Virus record (IMG/VR): IMGVR_UViG_3300020200_000208
Span: 1-22,056 of that record
DNA: 22,056 nucleotides
Reading direction: 5' to 3' (one strand)
Source: a virus
The first letter of the stretch is position 1; each line of letters begins with the position of its first letter. Made by a program: the position numbers and the translations under genes. The notes beneath the pieces are model-generated. The model did not search any database. It was not told the origin of the DNA and worked only from the letters and a program-made list of their open reading frames with translations. Positions 8,337 to 15,440 of this stretch are shown here, one piece after another.

Positions 8337-8923
8337 AAGAAAACGAACTTGCTCCTGGAATTATTGTTTATTCCTATGATAATGATAAAGCAAGTGAATG
8401 GCTTTCAATACTAAAAACATATTCCGATCCGCTTCTTAAAATTGGCGAAGTTGTGCTCAAAAAAAATGATGGCTACTATTCAGCGCCAAGTTTAGACCAT
8501 AGACGATGCAAAACATTTTCAGGAAGTGCACTATTGGATTGTCATCCTGAAGACCCTCTAAGAATTTTGTCTGATGAAGTAAATAATTTTATGGATAAAA
8601 ATGTTGCAATGTTTTGTGATAAATATAGTGCCCATAAAGCAATAAAAAATCATGATGTAATATTTTTAAAATATGAAACAGGAGATTTTTTTAATAATCA
8701 TAACGATGATTGCCCAACATACCATAGAACCGTATCATCTATTACATATTTTAATGATGATTATGATGGTGGTGAATTGTGTTTTAGATATTTTAATATT
8801 GAATACAGACCAGAGCAGGGAGACTGCATCCTGTTCTCGTCAGCATTCCCGTATATGCATCGTGTTAAGAAAATTACCAAAGGCGCTAGGTATGCGGCTG
8901 TTAATTGGTATAGATATGTCTAA
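8315..8923 (+). CDS. 2-oxoglutarate/Fe(II) oxygenase, prolyl 4-hydroxylase type
   Basis: A 202-residue enzyme of the P4Hc double-stranded beta-helix family, which uses Fe(II), O2 and 2-oxoglutarate to hydroxylate protein side chains, classically proline. The iron triad is visible: H129-N-D131 (FFNNHNDD) and the distal H182 (MHRVKK). R192 in KGARYAA sits at the usual place of the 2-oxoglutarate carboxylate ligand. The segment YFNDDYDGGELCFRY and PEQGDCILFSS are typical family strands. Length matches stand-alone microbial P4H domains. The start may instead be ATG 8330, which overlaps the previous TAA; the Shine-Dalgarno is weak for both. The neighbouring fibre has a (Pro-X)n hinge, which is an attractive substrate. 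Other substrates cannot be excluded from sequence. Confidence 0.85.
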   Translation: MPIKEMVKENELAPGIIVYSYDNDKASEWLSILKTYSDPLLKIGEVVLKKNDGYYSAPSLDHRRCKTFSGSALLDCHPEDPLRILSDEVNNFMDKNVAMFCDKYSAHKAIKNHDVIFLKYETGDFFNNHNDDCPTYHRTVSSITYFNDDYDGGELCFRYFNIEYRPEQGDCILFSSAFPYMHRVKKITKGARYAAVNWYRYV

Positions 8924-8929
8924 ATGAGG

Positions 8930-8935
8930 TATAAT
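8930..8935 (+). promoter_or_regulatory. Candidate -10 box just upstream of a start codon
   Basis: A perfect TATAAT ends 6 nt before the ATG at 8942, placing the expected transcription start on or next to that ATG (leaderless mRNA). No good -35 hexamer is seen (TTGGTA at 19-nt spacing is weak). GAGG at 8926-8929 could alternatively serve as a distant Shine-Dalgarno. In AT-rich DNA a chance match is possible. Confidence 0.35.
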
Positions 8936-8941
8936 ATATAA

Positions 8942-9607
8942 ATGGCTTACGAAAATTATTCCTTTGTGTCATGGACGGACGGGACGCCGATTTCTTCAGA
9001 CAGAATGGCCCAAATGTCTATGAATATAGAACAGGTTAGAGATTTTAATGATTCCAAACCGGCTGGAGTTTTGCAATTTATTGAAGTAACTACGGCTAAT
9101 ATTGTTGCAAATGTGGGGAGTTCTTCAACATCAATGTTGGCTTTAACAAACCCAAGCGGTGGATCTGATCAGAGAATCACGCTTGGCGACAACCGTTATT
9201 ATAAAGTAACGATTGTTTTTCCAGGCTTTACAGTTTACACAAAAGGAGCAGAAGATGCTGTATTAACACTACAAGCATGGCAGGCAGTTTCTGACGGTTA
9301 TAATGCAACAAGTCCTCTGATGGAATGGAAATTTTCACCATCCCCTCATATTTTTTATAACACAGCATCCTCTGCCAACGTAGCTGCTTTTGGTATGACC
9401 TTTAAATCAGATCAAGGGAGGCTCGGCGCTGGAACATACAGTATTTATCTAGAAAGCGGTGGCGGTCTCAGTGCCGTATCGTTTTCTGCCGCGGTTAAGA
9501 GAACTTTTGGGACATCTGGTTCAACAAATGCTCCTCAAATATCTGTTAATCCAACCGCAACGGAAAGATTGCAACTTATAGTTGAAGATGTTGGAGCAAG
9601 TTTGTAA
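8942..9607 (+). CDS. Phage structural protein (minor tail/fibre-like)
   Basis: A 221-residue protein. The opening YSFVSWTDGTPISSDRMAQM follows the pattern 'Y.f..WtdGTpis..rm..m..n', seen at the N-terminus of phage minor tail or head-fibre proteins. The central part is Ser/Gly/Ala-rich with alternating hydrophobics, consistent with a beta-sandwich, and the end RLQLIVEDVGASL resembles 'L.VEDIG' endings of virion decoration proteins. I cannot say whether it sits on head or tail. It has a candidate leaderless promoter and precedes the HNH endonuclease, marking the end of the virion-gene block. Confidence 0.55.
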   Translation: MAYENYSFVSWTDGTPISSDRMAQMSMNIEQVRDFNDSKPAGVLQFIEVTTANIVANVGSSSTSMLALTNPSGGSDQRITLGDNRYYKVTIVFPGFTVYTKGAEDAVLTLQAWQAVSDGYNATSPLMEWKFSPSPHIFYNTASSANVAAFGMTFKSDQGRLGAGTYSIYLESGGGLSAVSFSAAVKRTFGTSGSTNAPQISVNPTATERLQLIVEDVGASL

Positions 9608-9612
9608 AAATA

Positions 9613-10026
9613 ATGAAAGAAGTATTGGCTTCAAAAAGAAAAGATGTAGAATGGACTGTTAGAAATACATCTGGTGAATACAATCCAAATTATAATGGCG
9701 GTAAATATATAGATGATAAGGGGTATGTAAGAATACTAGATCAAGATCATCCTTTTGGTATTAAAGGATATGTTTATGAACACAGAAGCGTATTTGAGAC
9801 TTATCTTAATCGACATTTACAGCCGTGGGAAACGGTGCATCATATTAATGAAATTAAAACAGACAACAGGGTACAAAATTTGTTCTTATGCACGGTACCA
9901 GAGCATAGCGCAATTCATCGTGAAGGTAAAAAACCAACTGACAGTCATCGCAAAAAAATGCGAGAAAATATGCATAAACGCAATAAAGAAACAAGAGAAA
10001 ATAGGCAAAAAAGTTTTAAAAAATAA
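9613..10026 (+). CDS. HNH endonuclease (free-standing, homing type)
   Basis: A 137-residue nuclease. The core VHHINEIKTDNRVQNL (H76-H77, N79, then N85 and N89) and the downstream EHSAIHRE give the HNH_3-type motif that binds a metal and cuts DNA. YEHRSVFETYLNRHL before it is the usual helix preceding the motif. The C-terminal ~40 residues are highly basic (KKMRENMHKRNKETRENRQKSFKK) and may bind DNA. No Shine-Dalgarno is evident. Such genes are often mobile inserts in phage genomes, and its place between virion and replication modules fits. A role in DNA packaging or host takeover is a less likely alternative. Confidence 0.85.
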   Translation: MKEVLASKRKDVEWTVRNTSGEYNPNYNGGKYIDDKGYVRILDQDHPFGIKGYVYEHRSVFETYLNRHLQPWETVHHINEIKTDNRVQNLFLCTVPEHSAIHREGKKPTDSHRKKMRENMHKRNKETRENRQKSFKK

Positions 10027-10060
10027 ATTGTGTTTTAACCACACTGGGCTAAAATCGGTG

Positions 10061-10066
10061 TATAAT
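10061..10066 (+). promoter_or_regulatory. Candidate -10 box for the phosphoesterase/replication block
   Basis: A perfect TATAAT ends 7 nt before the ATG at 10074, in a short intergenic gap (10027-10073) after the HNH gene. Expected transcription start coincides with the start codon, and no Shine-Dalgarno is present, so the mRNA may be leaderless. The -35 region (ACCACA at 17-nt spacing) is poor. Confidence 0.4.
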
Positions 10067-10073
10067 CAACCTT

Positions 10074-11144
10074 ATGAAAATTTGTGAAGGTGCAGGGTGC
10101 AGCCATCAATTTGAACCCAAAACAGCTAATCAAAAATATGCTGACAATAGTTGCAGAAAAACTCTTGATAAAGACGGAGTTTGTCGAATCCGCCGCGAGG
10201 CCCGTGGTCCGCAATGGCCTGTGATTAAACAGGGACCGCCGATTCGTCTACCAAAGCAAAGAATTGTTATAAGAAAAACAGAAAAATATAAAAAATGTGT
10301 AATCGTGCCAGATGCGCAAATTGGTTACTATAGAGGTCGTGATGGCAGGCTAGAGCCAACCCATGATGAAAAAGCAATTGAAATTATGCTTTCAATGGTG
10401 CGTGATCTTAGACCTGCTTCAATTGTATGCGTTGGTGACAATTTGGATTTTCCAACATTAAGTAAATACATTACTACTCCTGCATATCAACAAACAATGC
10501 AGGCTGCAATTGATCGGGCGACAACATTTTGTGCACAACTTAGAGATGCTTCGCCGTCAGCCAAAATAATATGGCTTGCCGGCAATCACGAAGAAAGAAT
10601 GCCAAAATATTTATTGTTAAACGCGGCTGCTGCTTATGGAATTCGTAAAGGCAATATGCCAAATACTTGGCCGGTTCTTACTGTTCCTTATTTAGTTCGC
10701 ATGGATGAGTTTGGGGTGGAATACAGACCCGGCTATCCGGCTTCGGATTTTTGGATTAATGAAAGACTTAGGGTTATTCATGGAGACAGGATTAAATCTT
10801 CTGGCTCTACGGCAAATGTTTATTTAAACAGTGAAAAAACCAGCGTGATTTATGGTCATATTCATCGAATTGAAACTGCTTTTAAAACTCGTGAAGATTT
10901 TGATGGCGCTCGTACAACAATGGCAGCATCGCCAGGGTGCCTAGCCAGGATTGACGGGGCGGTGCCTTCACACAAGGGCGGTGTGGACCTTGATGGCAGA
11001 CCGCTTGTTAGATACGAAAACTGGCAACAGGGTGTCGGTGTTGTTACATACGAAACCACAGGACAACATAAATTTTTGTATGAAGTTACACCAATATATA
11101 ACGGATGGGCTATTTACCATAATAAGGAGTATTTTGCAAAATGA
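10074..11144 (+). CDS. Calcineurin-like metallophosphoesterase
   Basis: A 356-residue enzyme with the full set of metal-binding motifs: D80-A-Q82 (VPDAQIG, Gln where His is usual), G-D122-N (VGDNLDF), G-N171-H172-E173 (AGNHEERM), H236-G-D (VIHGDR) and G-H262-x-H264 (YGHIHR). This fold hydrolyses phosphoesters; family members include phosphatases and Mre11/SbcD-type nucleases. Position at the head of the replication block suggests nucleic-acid or nucleotide metabolism, but the substrate is not visible. The first 40 residues have four Cys (CEGAGC, SC, VC), a possible zinc-binding addition. The DxQ replacing DxH in motif I is notable. Confidence 0.8.
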   Translation: MKICEGAGCSHQFEPKTANQKYADNSCRKTLDKDGVCRIRREARGPQWPVIKQGPPIRLPKQRIVIRKTEKYKKCVIVPDAQIGYYRGRDGRLEPTHDEKAIEIMLSMVRDLRPASIVCVGDNLDFPTLSKYITTPAYQQTMQAAIDRATTFCAQLRDASPSAKIIWLAGNHEERMPKYLLLNAAAAYGIRKGNMPNTWPVLTVPYLVRMDEFGVEYRPGYPASDFWINERLRVIHGDRIKSSGSTANVYLNSEKTSVIYGHIHRIETAFKTREDFDGARTTMAASPGCLARIDGAVPSHKGGVDLDGRPLVRYENWQQGVGVVTYETTGQHKFLYEVTPIYNGWAIYHNKEYFAK

Positions 11145-11362
11145 TTAAATTAACTGGTTTTTATTGCAAACGGTGCGGTGGGAAAGTGTTTACTGGTTCT
11201 CAATATTATGCTTTTCAAAAAAATTACATAGATTTAACATGCATAAATTGCTCTGAATCCGTAGATGTAGAAGTCAAAAAAATAAACAAAATACTGAATT
11301 ATTTAGGATTTAATAAAATTAAGGAAAGATATGAACTTACAAACAACAATTCTAATAAATAA
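11141..11362 (+). CDS. Small zinc-ribbon protein
   Basis: A 73-residue protein with CKRCGG near the N-terminus and CINC about 25 residues later, a four-Cys zinc ribbon. The C-terminal half is lysine-rich. GGAG lies ~10 nt before ATG, and the start overlaps the previous stop. Function unknown; small zinc ribbons of this kind often bind nucleic acid or partner proteins. Confidence 0.6.
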   Translation: MIKLTGFYCKRCGGKVFTGSQYYAFQKNYIDLTCINCSESVDVEVKKINKILNYLGFNKIKERYELTNNNSNK

Positions 11363-11771
11363 ATTTTATAAATATTCTAACATTATAATTAAAGTTAAAA
11401 AAATTGCAAAAAATTTAAATAAAATTACAGCAATTGATTTAACTAATAAAGAAGAAATTGTTATGCCATATCAAGGTGCTGAATTGATTATGTATAGAAT
11501 TTACACAATTGGGGAGGTTGCAAAAATCGTTGAAAAAAGATCAGACACAATTAGGAAATACGAGAAGAAAGGACTGATTCCTAACGGAAAAAAATTTAAC
11601 GAATCTTGTCAAAGTTATAAAAACTGGCGGTACTATGAGAGAGATGATGTGTACAATATGGTAGCATTCTTTAATAAGCGATCTCCTGGGAGACCTGCTC
11701 ATCAAAGAAATATTAATGTAAAAGCTAATGTAATAAAAGTATCAGGAACAGTAAAATTAGGAAGGAAATAA
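11331..11771 (+). CDS. MerR-type helix-turn-helix DNA-binding protein
   Basis: A 146-residue protein. Residues ~50-110 (YTIGEVAKIVEKRSDTIRKYEKKGLI, then WRYYERDDVYNMVAFF) form a MerR/excisionase-like winged helix: helix-turn-helix, then the wing and the 'Y...D...' helix. The N-terminal ~48 residues (ending VMPYQGAELIMYR) lie before the HTH, unlike classical MerR regulators where the HTH is first. The tail SPGRPAHQRN is basic. No effector-binding domain is present, so it is more likely a phage regulator or recombination accessory protein. AAGGAAAG sits ~4 nt before the ATG, supporting this start despite a 32-nt overlap with the zinc ribbon. Confidence 0.65.
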   Translation: MNLQTTILINKFYKYSNIIIKVKKIAKNLNKITAIDLTNKEEIVMPYQGAELIMYRIYTIGEVAKIVEKRSDTIRKYEKKGLIPNGKKFNESCQSYKNWRYYERDDVYNMVAFFNKRSPGRPAHQRNINVKANVIKVSGTVKLGRK

Positions 11772-11772
11772 T

Positions 11773-11982
11773 ATGAAATCAAACTTAAATGAAAATCAAG
11801 TTGAATTGTGGGCATCGGTTGGAATTACCAAAAATTTAGGTAATTATGAATCGCTACGGCTTGACGCCGGCGCTCGGGTTGTAGCATCAAATATTGATGA
11901 AACCGAGTCATGGGATAAGTTGTGGGATGCAATTGATTCTCAGATTGAAGCAAAATTGCTAGAAATTGATGCGGAGAAATAA
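11773..11982 (+). CDS. Small acidic phage protein of unknown function
   Basis: A 69-residue protein preceded by a strong GGAAGGA Shine-Dalgarno. It contains the phrase NLGNYESLRLDAGARV and an acidic, helical C-terminus (WDKLWDAIDSQIEAKLLEIDAEK). I recall similar short proteins in actinophage replication regions but cannot name a function. It sits between two DNA-associated regulators (MerR-type and WhiB) and ends where the WhiB gene begins. Confidence 0.55.
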   Translation: MKSNLNENQVELWASVGITKNLGNYESLRLDAGARVVASNIDETESWDKLWDAIDSQIEAKLLEIDAEK

Positions 11983-12273
11983 TTGAATAATTGGAAACAC
12001 AAAGCCCTTTGTGCAACCGATCCAAATGGCAAATATTGGTTTTCGTATAAAAAGGAGGAAATAGAATATGCCAAAAATATCTGTAAAAAATGCAGTGTCA
12101 GAAAAGAATGCTTACTCTCTGCTTGGCAAGAAGACGACATATATGGTGTTAATGGCGGCTTTTCTGAGTTTGATATACTTCTTGAAACATGGAAGGCAGC
12201 AAAAAGGGTAAGCAATGCTAACTGGTCAAGATCTAATAAAACACTTCAAAGATTGTTGCAAAAAACAAAATAA
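11983..12273 (+). CDS. WhiB-like [4Fe-4S] regulatory protein
   Basis: A 96-residue protein with the four cluster cysteines C10, C34, C37 and C43 in the WhiB spacing (C-x23-C-x2-C-x5-C), plus ALCATDP and CSVRKECL, all diagnostic. The usual G(V/I)WGG turn appears as GVNGG (residues 55-59), so its Trp is replaced by Asn. WhiB proteins carry an iron-sulphur cluster and bind the principal sigma factor; phage copies can redirect host transcription or block superinfection. The family is confined to actinobacteria and their phages, which indicates the host. The start is TTG 11983, immediately after the previous stop, with GGAG 8 nt upstream. Confidence 0.85.
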   Translation: MNNWKHKALCATDPNGKYWFSYKKEEIEYAKNICKKCSVRKECLLSAWQEDDIYGVNGGFSEFDILLETWKAAKRVSNANWSRSNKTLQRLLQKTK

Positions 12274-12517
12274 GCTTTTTATTCCAGACTCGCCAAGACA
12301 AGAATCAGTAGCAGATTCGCTTGTAAATTTTTATAAAGAAGACAATCTTAAATTGGGCTTAGAGTCTTTTATAAAAAATAAACCAGGTCCGTTTTTAATT
12401 TTTGATTTTGCCGTCGAGTCTAGGGTCTTTGTGGAAAAAGCAGAGTTTGATAAGAAATCGTTAGAAAAATTTAAATCTATTGTACAGGAAACAAAAAAAA
12501 GAATGGATTCTGAGTGA
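12215..12517 (+). CDS. Hypothetical protein upstream of the helicase
   Basis: A 100-residue protein with no motif I recognise. It is mixed charged, with a central FIKNKPGPFLIFDFAVESR and a basic helical end. The ATG overlaps the WhiB gene by 59 nt; AGGG lies 6 nt upstream and no later in-frame ATG gives a reasonable start, so I keep it. The stop overlaps the helicase start (GTGA). Position suggests a replication accessory such as a helicase loader, but nothing in the sequence proves this. Confidence 0.5.
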   Translation: MLTGQDLIKHFKDCCKKQNKLFIPDSPRQESVADSLVNFYKEDNLKLGLESFIKNKPGPFLIFDFAVESRVFVEKAEFDKKSLEKFKSIVQETKKRMDSE

Positions 12518-13728
12518 ATTACGAAGTAAGATTGTTAAATTCTATTATACAAACACAAGACTATGTTGCTGCTGTTAATGGTGGCGTTGAAAAGGTCTTT
12601 TTAGAATACAGAGATGTATGGAATTTTATAGTTGCTCATTACGAAAAGCACAGTAAAGTTCCGTCAAAAGAAACGATTAAACAACATCATCAAGATTTTG
12701 AGTTTATCTTAACCCCAGAGCCAATAGATTATTATATTGATGAATCCAAAAAGGAATCTTTAGCGTATCAAACTAGAAATATTATTGCAAAAGCTCATGG
12801 TTTAATCAGTAACTTTGGACCAAAAGATGCATTGTCTTTCTTAATGGAAGAAACATCAAAATTATATAAATTTTCATCAAATTTAAAAGATACTGATTTA
12901 TCTGGAGAGTGGAGAAGTCGTGTTGAAGAGTTAAGATTGCGTTCAAAAAACCCAAAGGCTATTGCCGGTGTACCAAGTGGAATTAATGTTCTTGATAAAG
13001 TTTTTGGCGGTTGGCAACCAGGCGATTTTGTTGTTTTGCTTGGCTGGACTGGCGTTGGCAAATCATTTATTGCAAGATTATTTGCTGTTAATGCGTGGAA
13101 GGCCGGATATAGACCATTAATTATTTCACTTGAAATGAATAAACAGCAAGAGGGGCAGAGGCTAGATACATTATTAAACAATGGAGAGGGAAATTTTACA
13201 AATACCGATTTAGTAAGAGCCAATCCTGCAATTGTTGATAAATATGAACAATGGGCTGAAGCAACTTTTGATGGGAAACATGCAATTCATTTAATAACAT
13301 CAGAAGGTCTTGAAACTGCTGACCAAAACATGGTGCAGGCTAAAATAGATCAATACCATCCCGACATGGTTATTCTTGACTACCACAGCCTGTTTGATGA
13401 CTCTAGTGGGGCTAAAAATGAAACAGAAAAGGCAAAGAATTTATCTAAAGCCTTTAAGAGATTGGCTGTAAAAAACGGTGTTCCGATCATAGATGTTGCT
13501 GCGGTAACTATGTCAGATGGTCATTCCGAAAGACCGCCAGAACTAGAGGAAGTGGCTTGGAGTAAACAACTAGCCTATGATGCCGATTTGGTGCTGGCGA
13601 TACATAGGGAACCATCGTCTGATTTATTTCAAGTGGTTTCTAGGAAAGTTCGCAGAGCATCTAATTTTGGGTTTTATTTAAGATGGAATCTAGAGACAGG
13701 TAAATGGTCTGAGGAGTGGGATATCTAA
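12514..13728 (+). CDS. dnaB: DnaB-type replicative helicase
   Basis: A 404-residue hexameric helicase of the DnaB/RecA fold, which unwinds the fork 5'-3' using ATP. Walker A is GWTGVGKS (residues 177-184, K183), the LEMNKQQ helix follows, Walker B is MVILD289Y, and the DnaB-like end SRKVRRASNFGFYLRWNLETGKW carries the arginine-rich region. The N-terminal ~140 residues resemble a shortened DnaB N-terminal domain (LLNSIIQTQDYVAAVNGG). Somewhat shorter than bacterial DnaB (~450-470). Start is GTG 12514, overlapping the previous stop. The primase and SSB downstream complete the fork machinery. Confidence 0.9.
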   Translation: MNYEVRLLNSIIQTQDYVAAVNGGVEKVFLEYRDVWNFIVAHYEKHSKVPSKETIKQHHQDFEFILTPEPIDYYIDESKKESLAYQTRNIIAKAHGLISNFGPKDALSFLMEETSKLYKFSSNLKDTDLSGEWRSRVEELRLRSKNPKAIAGVPSGINVLDKVFGGWQPGDFVVLLGWTGVGKSFIARLFAVNAWKAGYRPLIISLEMNKQQEGQRLDTLLNNGEGNFTNTDLVRANPAIVDKYEQWAEATFDGKHAIHLITSEGLETADQNMVQAKIDQYHPDMVILDYHSLFDDSSGAKNETEKAKNLSKAFKRLAVKNGVPIIDVAAVTMSDGHSERPPELEEVAWSKQLAYDADLVLAIHREPSSDLFQVVSRKVRRASNFGFYLRWNLETGKWSEEWDI

Positions 13729-13895
13729 TGGATATTATAGTGCAAGGCGAAGTTAAAAGCATTGAAGACCTTCATAGGTTAAGATCGTGGATGGAAGATG
13801 AAGCAAAATTGGCGGGAGCAGTTTTTGAAAAAACAAAATTAATTACAGATTACGATCAGGGTAGAGATGTCTATAAATTCAAGTTACTCGCCTAA
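13728..13895 (+). CDS. Small 55-codon gene between helicase and primase
   Basis: ATG 13728 overlaps the helicase stop (TAATG) and the frame runs to TAA at 13893-13895, overlapping the primase start by 29 nt. It would encode a mixed-charge 55-residue protein beginning MDIIVQGEVKSIEDLHRLRS and ending DVYKFKLLA. Without it there would be a ~140-nt gap in a region with none elsewhere, and the overlap pattern matches its neighbours. No family recognised. GAGG lies ~14 nt upstream, so translational coupling is probable. Confidence 0.6.
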   Translation: MDIIVQGEVKSIEDLHRLRSWMEDEAKLAGAVFEKTKLITDYDQGRDVYKFKLLA

Positions 13896-14787
13896 AAAAA
13901 TTGAAGAAGAAATATTATCTTTATTTAATAATTATAATGTTTCAATTCAATCTTTTAGCGGTGAAGAATTAAATGTATATTGCCCATTTCACAAAAACAC
14001 ACATAGCGCTGCTATGTATATTAATACTAGAACTGGTTTATGGCAGTGCTTTAATCCTTCGTGTGGGAAAAAAGGTAATTTTAAGCAATTATACTTTTAT
14101 TTAACAGGGAAAACATACAGTAAAAATATTATAAATAATAAATATAATCTTGAAAAAGAATTAAATTATGATTTAAACAAAATTGAAAATACCGAAGAAC
14201 TATCAATTGATAATTTATTAATTGATTTTGATACTCAAATCAATTTGTTACAAACAATGACTGAACGAGGGCTGGATGTTGAAACATTAAAGCATTTTGA
14301 AGTAGGCTTTTCTGTAGAAAAAAATCGCGTAGTTATTCCTGTTAGATCTTACAACTATAAACTTGTTGGATTAATAGGTCGTGCTATAGAGCCATCACAA
14401 GAACCGAGATATTTATACAATAAAGGGTTTAAAAGAGCAGATGTTTTGTTTAACATTCAGAATGCAAAATCCTGTAGTTCTGTAATAGTTACCGAAGGTA
14501 GTATTGATTGCATGTTTGTTCATCAGTCTGGATTCCCAAATACAGTGGCTACACTTGGCGCCGCCGTGTCAAAATTTCAAGGCAATATGATAAAAAGGTT
14601 TTTTGACAAAATTATTTTATTTTGCGACAATGATGATGCCGGTATGGCAATGCGATATGCTATGATAGAGATGTGCCGAGGTAAGGAAATTTCGGTAGCA
14701 AGTATTCCCGATGGGTTGAAAGATCCAGCGGAAATGAATAAAGAACAAATAATAAACGCAATTAACAATAAACAAATTATCATATAG
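13867..14787 (+). CDS. Short DnaG-type primase (CHC2 zinc finger plus TOPRIM)
   Basis: A 306-residue primase that makes RNA primers for replication. The zinc finger is C39-P-F-H42 followed by C61-F-N-P-S-C66 (CHC2 type). The TOPRIM metal site is E210-G-S-I-D214 (VTEGSID) and D254-N-D-D (FCDNDDAG). It is about half the length of bacterial DnaG (~600): the linker core is compressed and the C-terminal helicase-interaction domain is absent, as in several phage primases. AGGG lies 6 nt before ATG. Adjacent to its helicase partner. Confidence 0.85.
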   Translation: MSINSSYSPKKIEEEILSLFNNYNVSIQSFSGEELNVYCPFHKNTHSAAMYINTRTGLWQCFNPSCGKKGNFKQLYFYLTGKTYSKNIINNKYNLEKELNYDLNKIENTEELSIDNLLIDFDTQINLLQTMTERGLDVETLKHFEVGFSVEKNRVVIPVRSYNYKLVGLIGRAIEPSQEPRYLYNKGFKRADVLFNIQNAKSCSSVIVTEGSIDCMFVHQSGFPNTVATLGAAVSKFQGNMIKRFFDKIILFCDNDDAGMAMRYAMIEMCRGKEISVASIPDGLKDPAEMNKEQIINAINNKQIII

Positions 14788-14796
14788 GAGAAAATA

Positions 14797-15438
14797 ATGT
14801 CATTTCAATCACTTAAATCATTAAAAGACTTAGAAAAGTCAGTAACAAAAACTAATACATCAAACGGAACTAAAAAGTATTTTACTGTTCAGCCAAACCA
14901 ATCTTACCGAATTCGTTTTCGTCAAGAATTGACTGAGGATTCAAAATATTTTAACGAAAAAATTGGAACAGCAATTAATGTTCCAGTAGTCACATCTCCA
15001 ATTAATTGGAAATGGAAGGTTGCATCAACTGCGGGACTTGAAAAATTTAATTATCGCTGTTGGGGCACTGAGCAATCTGTTGTTGATAAAGCCTGGAGAC
15101 CCAAGCCGCATCTATTGATCAATATTGCTGTTGAAATAGAGCCAAATGTTTGGGAGCCAAGGGTTCTTGATACAACATTTAATCAACGCCATGTTGGTTT
15201 AACATTAATTGAATATGCAAAAGAATTTGGAACCATCGTTGATAGGTATTATAAATACTCACGAACTGGTTCATCCGCAGCAGACACCAATTATTCTCTA
15301 ATTCCATTAGATGTAGCGCCAGAATCTAAAGCAATTTCTGACTTACCGCTTCATCAATTAGATAGTCTTTATATGACTCTGCCATACGAGAAACAACAAA
15401 TGTTTCTTACAACTGGAGAAATAAAAGACACTTGGTGA
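14797..15438 (+). CDS. Probable phage single-stranded DNA-binding protein
   Basis: A 213-residue protein with a strong AGGAG Shine-Dalgarno. It has basic-aromatic strands (YRIRFRQEL, INWKWKVAS, RCWGTEQSVVDKAWRPK, HLLINIAVEIE) compatible with an OB-fold core of the T4 gp32/phage SSB kind, and a loop KYSRTGSSAADTNYSLIPLD like the 'G...D..Y...P' segment seen in phage SSBs. It lacks gp32's zinc cysteines and has no clear acidic tail. Its place after helicase and primase supports the call; the family assignment is moderately confident only. Confidence 0.55.
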   Translation: MSFQSLKSLKDLEKSVTKTNTSNGTKKYFTVQPNQSYRIRFRQELTEDSKYFNEKIGTAINVPVVTSPINWKWKVASTAGLEKFNYRCWGTEQSVVDKAWRPKPHLLINIAVEIEPNVWEPRVLDTTFNQRHVGLTLIEYAKEFGTIVDRYYKYSRTGSSAADTNYSLIPLDVAPESKAISDLPLHQLDSLYMTLPYEKQQMFLTTGEIKDTW

Positions 15439-15440
15439 AA

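Noticed and set aside
8673-8927. Alternative-frame protein inside the oxygenase gene
   Set aside because: Low-complexity shadow frame; the oxygenase motifs lie in the other frame.
10041-10062. Weak hairpin before the phosphoesterase as terminator
   Set aside because: Only a 6-bp stem including a G-T pair and a 9-nt loop, with no T-run.
11940-12215. Reverse-strand frame opposite the WhiB gene
   Set aside because: No independent start signal, and the + strand has diagnostic WhiB cysteines.
12795-13223. Long reverse-strand frame opposite the helicase
   Set aside because: It overlaps the helicase Walker A region, lacks a ribosome site and has no recognisable motif.
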